Shown here: positions 1-5,430 of the stretch, piece after piece
Layout: each line of letters starts with the position of its first letter
Numbering within the stretch: the first letter of the stretch is position 1
Source of the DNA: Thermodesulfovibrio sp.
GTDB taxonomy: Bacteria; Nitrospirota; Thermodesulfovibrionia; Thermodesulfovibrionales; Thermodesulfovibrionaceae
Assembly: GCA_026415995.1 (NCBI GenBank)
Contig: JAOAGB010000046.1
Coordinates: forward strand, 1 to 5,430
Direction of reading: 5' to 3'
DNA length: 5,430 nucleotides
Notes under the pieces: generated by a model
Told to the model about the DNA's origin: nothing
The model's database searches: none
What the model saw: the letters and a program-made list of their open reading frames with translations, nothing else
Translations under genes and position numbers: made by a program

Positions 1-1304
1 ATGAACTTTACAGCAGAAGGACAAAAGGCATAAAATTAGGACTTGAAAGGATTTTTGCAGTCCTTGAAAAATTTCATAATCCCCAAAATAGTTTTCCCAC
101 TGTCCATATTGCAGGAACAAATGGAAAAGGTTCTGTATCAAAAATAATCTATTCTCTTCTTAAAGCTCATGGATTAAAGGTTGGACTCTTTACTTCCCCC
201 CATCTTACGAGATTTACGGAAAGAATTATAGTAAATGAAATGGAAATATCAGAAGAAGATGTTATCAGACTCATTGAAAAAATAAAACCCTATTCAGATG
301 AGCTTACTTTTTTTGAGTATATAACTGTTATGGCTTTTTTGTACTTTCAAGAAAAGAAAGTTGACTATGCTGTGCTCGAAACTGGAATGGGAGGAAGACT
401 TGATGCAACAAATGTAGTTAAACCAGAAATATCTGTAATTACAAGCATAGGTCTTGACCATCAAGAGTTCTTAGGTTATGATTTATTCTCTATTGCAAGG
501 GAAAAAGCAGGAATAATAAAGGAGGGAGTTCCTGTGGTCTCCTCCTCTCAGGAAAAAGAGGCTGAAGAAGTAATCATAAAAAAAGCAGAAGAAAAAGGTT
601 CTGCATTATTTATTTACGGTAGAGATTTCGCTGCCGAATTAAAATCTATTAGTCTTGATGGTATTGTCTTTGATTTTTATCCCTCAAGTCTGTATACTTC
701 AAATTCTAAATCTTCAGCCTTAAGCCTTAAGTCTGATTTACATCTGTCCCTTACAGGGCTTCATCAAATGGAAAATGCATCTGTGGCATTAAAAGCTTTT
801 ATAACCATATATCCCTACTGGGATGAATTTACGATTAGAGAAACATTAAAGAAAATAAAAATGCCAGGAAGGCTTGAAGTAATCTCCAAGGAACCAATTG
901 TAATTCTTGACATTGCTCATAATCCACAAGCTGCGTCTTACTTGGTGAAATCGTTGAAGAGGTTAACAGAAAAAAAACCTGTAGTTGTATTTGGTGTAAT
1001 GAAGGACAAAGATGTAGAGGGTATTTTAAAACAATTTGAAGGCTATGCAGAAAAAATATTCTTTACCTCTCCCAGATATGAAAGAGCTCTTCGATTTGAA
1101 GAATTAGTAAAAAGATTAAATGGATACTCAAAAAACATTCAAGCCATTCCAGATGTTCCAATAGCCCTTAAAGAGGGTTTATGTATGTGTGAAAAAAATT
1201 CAGAATTATTCCTTCTTTGCACAGGTTCTGCCTATTTGATTGGAGAGATAAAGGAGGCTTTAGGAGAAAAATCATCCCTAAGAAATCTGGGAGAGCTTAT
1301 ATGA
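1..1304 (+). CDS. folC: Dihydrofolate synthase / folylpolyglutamate synthase, 5' partial
   Basis: Mur-ligase-family cytosolic enzyme that uses ATP to join glutamate to dihydropteroate and then extends the glutamate tail of folates. The frame is already open at base 3, giving 433 visible residues. The family's early GIKLGLERI segment is at residues 9-17, so only about 10-20 N-terminal residues are missing. Visible landmarks, in window residue numbers: ATP P-loop GTNGKGS at 38-44; TSPHL followed by ERI.VN; ETGMGGRLDATN at 126-137, whose Glu126 matches the Mg ligand; EKAGI with Lys168, at the place of the carbamylated lysine; G-HQ-EN at the end of the central domain; HNP at 306-308 opening the C-terminal ligase domain; and GSAYLIGE near the end. 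Glu126 and Lys168 are both offset by 20 from the E. coli residues as I recall them. The ATG at 240 is internal, because the P-loop lies upstream of it. The stop overlaps the lptD start by four bases. A serine-rich stretch lies near residues 227-243. Whether it has both activities or only one cannot be read from sequence. Confidence 0.95.
   Translation, partial: ELYSRRTKGIKLGLERIFAVLEKFHNPQNSFPTVHIAGTNGKGSVSKIIYSLLKAHGLKVGLFTSPHLTRFTERIIVNEMEISEEDVIRLIEKIKPYSDELTFFEYITVMAFLYFQEKKVDYAVLETGMGGRLDATNVVKPEISVITSIGLDHQEFLGYDLFSIAREKAGIIKEGVPVVSSSQEKEAEEVIIKKAEEKGSALFIYGRDFAAELKSISLDGIVFDFYPSSLYTSNSKSSALSLKSDLHLSLTGLHQMENASVALKAFITIYPYWDEFTIRETLKKIKMPGRLEVISKEPIVILDIAHNPQAASYLVKSLKRLTEKKPVVVFGVMKDKDVEGILKQFEGYAEKIFFTSPRYERALRFEELVKRLNGYSKNIQAIPDVPIALKEGLCMCEKNSELFLLCTGSAYLIGEIKEALGEKSSLRNLGELI
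1289..1293 (+). promoter_or_regulatory. Ribosome binding site for lptD
   Basis: GGGAG lies inside the last codons of folC, seven bases before the ATG at 1301. It supports that ATG over the in-frame TTG at 1217, which has no purine-rich stretch in front of it and would overlap folC by 88 bases. With the ATGA overlap it points to translational coupling between folC and lptD. Confidence 0.7.
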
Positions 1305-3355
1305 TTGTTTTCATAATTTTTATTATTTTATTTTTACCAACATTCTCCTCCGCAGTAGAAATTACCTCGGACACGTTAGAGAGATTCGAGGAAGAAAAAA
1401 AATATGTAGCTACTGGAAACGTCACAATGATTGGAGAAACATTTAAATTACAAGCTGACAAAGCAGCCTATTATGAAGATAAAAATGAAATAGATGCATT
1501 AGGCAATATATTTTTTGAAGATGAAGATTTAAAAGCATGGGCACATGAAGGGAATATAAACGTAGATAAAAAAACAGGAGTTCTAAGAAATGCCTTAATT
1601 CACATAAAAAAACAGGACATATGGATTGGTGCTGAAGAAATAGAAAGATTAAGTGAAATAAAATACAAAGCAAAAAAAGCAACCTTTTCAACCTGTGAAC
1701 CGGAGAAAGACAGATCTCAACCATGGTGTTTTACAGCTGAAACGGTTAACTTAGTTATAGATGAAACTTTATTAGCAAGTGCAACAACATTTAAAGTGAA
1801 AAATATTCCCATTGCTTTCTCCCCTATTTTTTGGGGACCAGGAGGCAATACTAAAAAATCAGGTTTTCTTCCTTTAAAATTGGGTAACTCAAACACAAGA
1901 GGATTCCAAATAAGCCCAGCCTATTATCTGGTTATAGACAGTAATAAAGACGCAACTTTCTATATTGATTATTTTTCAAAAACAGGCATTGGCAAAGGAA
2001 TTGAGTATAGATACTTAAGTTTTGATACAAAAGGAATGTGGTACGCATATCAAATAAATGATAGAGTTACAGATAAGAATTATCAGGAATTGCGCGGAGT
2101 GCATCTACAAAAACTAAAGGGGCTTGATCTTTTGATAGATATTAACTATGTAAATAAAAAAGATTTTTATAAAGAATATGGTGATGTAAGGGCTTATAAC
2201 TCTACTTATCTTTTTAGGGATTATGGGAAAGATTTACAGGCGAAATATGACAGATTCCTTCAGTCCTCGTTAGAACTTTCTGCTCAAGCTGTAGGTGGAA
2301 GATTTTACTTATTAGGACAGGGATGGAAAGACTTAAAAAATGAAGGCATGAGCCTTCCTGTTAGGGGAGAATTTGGTTATGTTGTTTATCCTTATAAATT
2401 AGGACCCCTTAATGTAAGTTTTAATGCAAACATTGGCGAATACTACAAAGAGGATGGACTTAAAGGACAGAGATTAGAATTAAATCCTCAAATAACAAAT
2501 ACTATAGGAGATAGCATAAAACTTGCACAAAATTTAAATGCAAGAGCCATATTTTATAATCTCGAGAAAACTTCACCATACAACGATGTATCAAACAGAG
2601 AAATGATTCAATATAATGCAAAAGCTTTTATGAGACTATACAAGACAGAAGATAGTTTCACTCATATTATTGAGCCATTTATAGAAGGAGTTTTTATCGG
2701 AGTAAACAGTAAACCTCCTATCTTAAAGGATGCTGAACTTATAGATGATACAGCAATAATAAGGGCAGGAGTTTATAATAAACTAAATTTTAATAATATA
2801 TCCTTAGAAGGAAGAATAGCCCAAGTTTATGATTTTAGGGCTAAAGGAGATTGGGATAAGTTGTATCCAATACTTATAGAAGCTAAAGCATCTTTCTGGA
2901 AAGTAAGCCTTGGATTTGATACATATCAAAATATGGCAAAAAAAAGAATGGAAAGACTAAACAGTTGGATAAGCTTTTCTCCCGATGAAAATACATCTTT
3001 ATCTTTTAGTCAGAGATATACTCGAGATGGAGCATTAAATCCTTCCTATCTGTGGGCTCCAACTTTAAGAGAACAATATGATTTTCAAGAAACAGAAGGT
3101 GGGATAAAAACATATGCTATGACCTTGGTTAAAAAAATCTCTGAAAAATGGTCCTTTAGCGGTAATATAAATTATGATTCAAAAGGTGCTGGGTTAAGAG
3201 ATAGTTATCTGCAGATAAGATATACTGAGAAATGCTGGGCTTCAAATATAACACTGTCAAGAAAACCTGTTATTAGAGAAGGTAGAGAAACATCAGAATT
3301 TAATGTCCTTTTGATTTTTGAATTAAAAGGAATAGGTGCCATTAAACTGCTATAA
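1301..3355 (+). CDS. lptD: LPS-assembly outer-membrane protein LptD
   Basis: Outer-membrane beta-barrel that, in the known Lpt pathway, works with the lipoprotein LptE to receive LPS from the periplasmic LptA bridge and insert it into the outer leaflet. The 684-residue product is somewhat shorter than E. coli LptD (784). Residues 1-18 are a hydrophobic signal peptide with a likely cleavage after SSA, before VEIT. About 19-130 is an LptA/OstA-like beta-jellyroll (ERFEEEKKYVATGNV, then ADKAAYY and repeated G-N/D strands). Next come the LptD hallmarks: FSTCEPE at 129-135 and FSP-W...KKSGFLP at 173-191. The rest to the C terminus is barrel-like, with alternating aromatic and polar residues, ending in FELKGIG. 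Cysteines are only C132, C143 and C645. C132 matches E. coli C173 and C645 matches the C724/C725 pair, while no cysteine follows the signal peptide. The start is the ATG that overlaps the folC stop. The signal peptide has no Lys/Arg, which is odd. No lptE is visible in the window. The family call is firm; exact domain borders are estimates. Confidence 0.93.
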   Translation: MIVFIIFIILFLPTFSSAVEITSDTLERFEEEKKYVATGNVTMIGETFKLQADKAAYYEDKNEIDALGNIFFEDEDLKAWAHEGNINVDKKTGVLRNALIHIKKQDIWIGAEEIERLSEIKYKAKKATFSTCEPEKDRSQPWCFTAETVNLVIDETLLASATTFKVKNIPIAFSPIFWGPGGNTKKSGFLPLKLGNSNTRGFQISPAYYLVIDSNKDATFYIDYFSKTGIGKGIEYRYLSFDTKGMWYAYQINDRVTDKNYQELRGVHLQKLKGLDLLIDINYVNKKDFYKEYGDVRAYNSTYLFRDYGKDLQAKYDRFLQSSLELSAQAVGGRFYLLGQGWKDLKNEGMSLPVRGEFGYVVYPYKLGPLNVSFNANIGEYYKEDGLKGQRLELNPQITNTIGDSIKLAQNLNARAIFYNLEKTSPYNDVSNREMIQYNAKAFMRLYKTEDSFTHIIEPFIEGVFIGVNSKPPILKDAELIDDTAIIRAGVYNKLNFNNISLEGRIAQVYDFRAKGDWDKLYPILIEAKASFWKVSLGFDTYQNMAKKRMERLNSWISFSPDENTSLSFSQRYTRDGALNPSYLWAPTLREQYDFQETEGGIKTYAMTLVKKISEKWSFSGNINYDSKGAGLRDSYLQIRYTEKCWASNITLSRKPVIREGRETSEFNVLLIFELKGIGAIKLL
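3325..3331 (+). promoter_or_regulatory. Possible ribosome binding site for truB, start ambiguous
   Basis: AAAAGGA lies in the end of lptD, four bases before an in-frame GTG at 3336 but 25 bases before the ATG at 3357. It is the only Shine-Dalgarno-like stretch near truB. If used directly it favours the GTG start. If the ATG is the true start, initiation would depend on ribosomes terminating at the lptD stop one base upstream. Confidence 0.35.
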
Positions 3356-3356
3356 G

Positions 3357-4268
3357 ATGAACAGAGTGATAATATTTAATAAACCACAAGGTATAACAAG
3401 TCAGCAGGCTATAAGTGAAGTAAAAAAAGTTCTCAAAGTCAAAAAAGTCGGCCATGCAGGAACACTTGATCCTATAGCAACAGGAATTTTACTTATTTGC
3501 ACTAATGAAGCAACAAAAATTACTCCTTTCCTAATGGAACTTGAAAAGGAGTATGTCTTTAAGTCACAATTTGGAATTTCTACTGATACCTATGATATAG
3601 AGGGTAAAATAATTAAAATAACTGAAAACTTTCAACTTGATAGAACAAAGTTGGAAGAAATACTTAAAAAATTTACAGGAGAGATAATGCAAATACCTCC
3701 AATGTATTCGGCAGTGAAAGTAGAAGGCAAGCCACTTTACAAACTCGCAAGAAAGGGAATAGAAATAGAAAGAAAACCTAAAAAAGTTATCATACATTTA
3801 ATAAATATAGAAAGTTTTGAACCACCCTTTGTAACATTCCGAGTTGTCTGCAGTAAGGGAACTTATGTAAGGTCTCTCTGTAATGATATTGGAGAGGAAC
3901 TCGGCATGGGGGCACACATAGTTAAATTAACGAGAACAAGGGTGGGAGAATTCAGAATTGAGGATTCCGTTGGTTTAGAGGAATTGAAGATTCCTTTATC
4001 ATACAATTTTGCAACTTCAACATTCAGCCTTCCACCTCGAAAAGGTATTCTGTCTATAGACAAAGCACTATACTTCCTTCCTTCAGTTAAGATACAGGAT
4101 TCACTTGTGCAAAGATTTCTTAACGGCAACTCAATTAAAATTCCCTCAGGCATAGTTCCTTCAGGCTGGGTAAAAGTTAAAGACAGTAGGGATAAAATTC
4201 TTGGAATAGGCTATGGTAATGGTGTAATTATAAAACCAGAAAGAATAATTTGGGAGGAGGAAATATGA
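3357..4268 (+). CDS. truB: tRNA pseudouridine-55 synthase TruB
   Basis: Converts U55 in the T-loop of elongator tRNAs to pseudouridine in the cytosol; the family is also known to act as a tRNA folding chaperone. The product is 303 residues, close to the usual size (E. coli 314). Motifs in order: N-terminal NKPQGITS at 8-15; KKVGHAGTLDP at 29-39 with catalytic Asp38; KEYVF with Tyr66, which keeps the same spacing from the Asp as E. coli D48/Y76; QIPPMYSAVK at 112-121; CSKGTYVRSL with Arg172; and GAHI..LTRTRVGEF. From about residue 229 (KGILSIDKAL) comes the small C-terminal PUA-like tRNA-binding domain, ending in PERIIWEEEI. The ATG start puts the first motif at the usual distance from the N terminus. 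An in-frame GTG at 3336 would add seven residues and overlap lptD by 20 bases. The gene starts one base after the lptD stop and its own stop overlaps the purB ATG, so it sits in the middle of a coupled unit. No key residue is missing. Confidence 0.94.
   Translation: MNRVIIFNKPQGITSQQAISEVKKVLKVKKVGHAGTLDPIATGILLICTNEATKITPFLMELEKEYVFKSQFGISTDTYDIEGKIIKITENFQLDRTKLEEILKKFTGEIMQIPPMYSAVKVEGKPLYKLARKGIEIERKPKKVIIHLINIESFEPPFVTFRVVCSKGTYVRSLCNDIGEELGMGAHIVKLTRTRVGEFRIEDSVGLEELKIPLSYNFATSTFSLPPRKGILSIDKALYFLPSVKIQDSLVQRFLNGNSIKIPSGIVPSGWVKVKDSRDKILGIGYGNGVIIKPERIIWEEEI
4252..4260 (+). promoter_or_regulatory. Strong ribosome binding site for purB
   Basis: GGGAGGAGG at the 3' end of truB contains two overlapping anti-16S matches, ending seven and four bases before the ATG at 4265. 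It is the strongest Shine-Dalgarno stretch in the window and fixes the purB start, suggesting purB can initiate well even without coupling to truB. Confidence 0.8.
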
Positions 4269-5430
4269 TAGCAAGGTATACCAGAAAAGAGATGGGTCAG
4301 ATATGGACTGACGAAAATAAGTTTAGAAAATGGCTTTTGGTAGAGATTGCTGTCTGTGAAGCATGGGCAGAGTTAGGGAAAATTCCGCTGGACGCATTAG
4401 AAGAAATTAAGGCAAAGGCAGACTTTGATCTAAAAAGAATTGATGAAATTGAAGCCACAGTAAAACATGATGTGATAGCCTTTTTAACAGCTGTAGCAGA
4501 AAAAGTTGGACCTGTATCCCGTTATATACACATGGGGCTTACATCCTCAGATGTGGTTGATACTGCCCAGGCTTTACAAATAAGGGATGCTGGAGAACTT
4601 ATAATGGAGGATTTAAAAAAGCTTAAAGAACTATTCAAAGAAAAGGCCCTTAAATATAAGGATACCATATGCATGGGACGTAGTCACGGTGTTCATGCAG
4701 AACCTACAAGCTTTGGGCTCAGATTTGCCCTTTGGTATGAAGAAACAAAGAGAAATATGGACAGACTTGCCTCAGCAATTGATAGAATCTCCATTGGTAA
4801 GATTTCAGGTGCTGTTGGAACTTTTTCAAACATGCCTCCTGAGATTGAAGAGATTGCTCTAAAAAAGCTTGGACTTAAACCAGAACCTGTTGCAACACAG
4901 GTTGTCCAGAGAGATAGACATGCTGAGTTTTTAAGTGTTTTGGCACTTATTGCAGCAATGATTGAAAAAATTGCCGTTGAGATAAGACATCTTCAAAGAA
5001 CAGAAGTGCTTGAGGCAGAAGAACCCTTTACAAAGGGGCAGAAAGGCTCATCAGCTATGCCTCATAAAAGAAACCCCGTAGGAGCTGAAAACCTAAGTGG
5101 ATTAGCAAGACTTGTCCGTAGCAATGCCTTTGCAGCCTATGAAAACATTGCTCTCTGGCATGACAGAGACATCTCCCATTCATCGGTTGAGCGTGTAATA
5201 ATTCCAGATAACTGCATTCTTGTTGATTATATGCTTAACAGACTCTATGGAATAATGAAAGATTTGATAGTATACCCAGAAAGAATGCTTAAGAATATTG
5301 ACCTTAGCTACGGACTTTATAACTCACAGAGAGTGCTTCTTGCTTTGGTGGATAAGGGACTTACCCGTGAGGAAGCTTACAAAATCGTTCAGTCTAATGC
5401 CATGCAGAGCTGGAAAGAAGGCATTCCATT
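4265..5430 (+). CDS. purB: Adenylosuccinate lyase, 3' partial
   Basis: Cytosolic fumarate-releasing lyase of the fumarase/aspartase superfamily. It cleaves SAICAR to AICAR in purine synthesis and adenylosuccinate to AMP. 388 complete codons are visible before the window ends; Bacillus-type enzymes have about 430 residues, so roughly 40 C-terminal residues are missing. Conserved parts: opening MIARYTRKEMGQIW; KHDV with His68; HMGLTSSD at 89-96 with His89; GRSHGVHAEP with the catalytic His141; QRDRHAEF; the superfamily signature GSSAMPHKRNP with Ser262/Ser263 in the flexible active-site loop; and DRDISHSSVER. The three histidines fall at the same numbers I recall for the B. subtilis enzyme, so this is the short bacterial type rather than the longer E. 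coli type (456). Its start ATG shares ATGA with the truB stop and follows a strong ribosome binding site. Its sampled G/C is somewhat higher than that of lptD, as expected for a more conserved protein; nothing suggests transfer. Confidence 0.96.
   Translation, partial: MIARYTRKEMGQIWTDENKFRKWLLVEIAVCEAWAELGKIPLDALEEIKAKADFDLKRIDEIEATVKHDVIAFLTAVAEKVGPVSRYIHMGLTSSDVVDTAQALQIRDAGELIMEDLKKLKELFKEKALKYKDTICMGRSHGVHAEPTSFGLRFALWYEETKRNMDRLASAIDRISIGKISGAVGTFSNMPPEIEEIALKKLGLKPEPVATQVVQRDRHAEFLSVLALIAAMIEKIAVEIRHLQRTEVLEAEEPFTKGQKGSSAMPHKRNPVGAENLSGLARLVRSNAFAAYENIALWHDRDISHSSVERVIIPDNCILVDYMLNRLYGIMKDLIVYPERMLKNIDLSYGLYNSQRVLLALVDKGLTREEAYKIVQSNAMQSWKEGIP

Noticed and set aside
1..33. ATG at the first base as a gene start
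   Set aside because: It stops after ten codons and is in a different frame from folC, which covers it.
240..242. ATG as the start of folC
   Set aside because: The same frame is open back to base 3 and that part encodes the P-loop and the TSPHL motif, so the gene starts before the window.
907..923. TTGACA followed by CATAAT as an internal promoter
   Set aside because: The spacing is only five bases instead of about 17, and both are codons of the conserved LDIAHNP motif of FolC.
1217..1300. In-frame upstream extension of lptD from a TTG
   Set aside because: No ribosome binding site, deep overlap with folC, and a well-spaced GGGAG in front of the ATG at 1301. It is kept as a question only because of the uncharged signal peptide.
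970..1402. Runs of eight A (970-977 and 1395-1402) as programmed frameshift sites
   Set aside because: Both encode ordinary Glu-Lys-Lys codons in an AT-rich genome, the reading frame continues normally, and no stimulatory structure or useful alternative frame follows.
1443..1724. 93-codon open frame on the minus strand
   Set aside because: It lies wholly inside lptD; its Leu/Phe/His-rich product is what antisense of an AT-rich, Lys/Asp/Glu-rich coding sequence gives, and it has no recognisable family features.
3564..3797. 77-codon open frame on the minus strand
   Set aside because: Antisense of the conserved TruB core; a Phe/Tyr-rich product with no family features.
3863..4153. 96-codon open frame on the minus strand
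   Set aside because: Antisense of the TruB RNA-binding region, where the sense frame carries clear family motifs.

Overview
The window is a stretch of a gram-negative bacterial chromosome fully packed with four co-directional (+) housekeeping genes: folC (5' end cut off), lptD, truB and purB (3' end cut off). The DNA is AT-rich (sampled 60-base lines hold 17 to 28 G/C), arginine is mostly AGA/AGG and lysine mostly AAA. An outer-membrane LPS assembly protein means a diderm with lipopolysaccharide. AT-rich DNA with this kind of divergent LptD would fit a deep-branching diderm such as Nitrospirota (Thermodesulfovibrio-like). That placement is an impression, not something the sequence proves.

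Layout: 1-1304 is folate synthase/folylpolyglutamate synthase, already open at base 1 and read from base 3. 1301-3355 is LptD, with its ATG overlapping the folC stop in an ATGA. 3357-4268 is tRNA pseudouridine-55 synthase TruB, whose ATG lies one base after the lptD stop. 4265-5430 is adenylosuccinate lyase PurB, with its ATG overlapping the truB stop in a second ATGA, running out of the window roughly 40 codons before its expected end. There is no intergenic stretch longer than one base, so no terminator, riboswitch, RNA gene or repeat array can sit between the genes, and any promoter for the unit is probably upstream of the window.

How the genes fit together: FolC makes and polyglutamates the folate cofactors that donate formyl groups in purine synthesis, and PurB acts twice on the purine/AMP route, so those two share a metabolic theme. 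LptD (LPS export to the outer leaflet) and TruB (U55 modification of tRNA) have no direct metabolic link to them. The common factor looks like co-expression and translational coupling of growth genes.

I looked for an undescribed system and did not find one: no mobile element, CRISPR array, toxin-antitoxin pair or unexplained coding segment is visible. The points worth a second look are the cysteine layout of LptD, its uncharged signal peptide, the truB start choice and the unusual location of truB.
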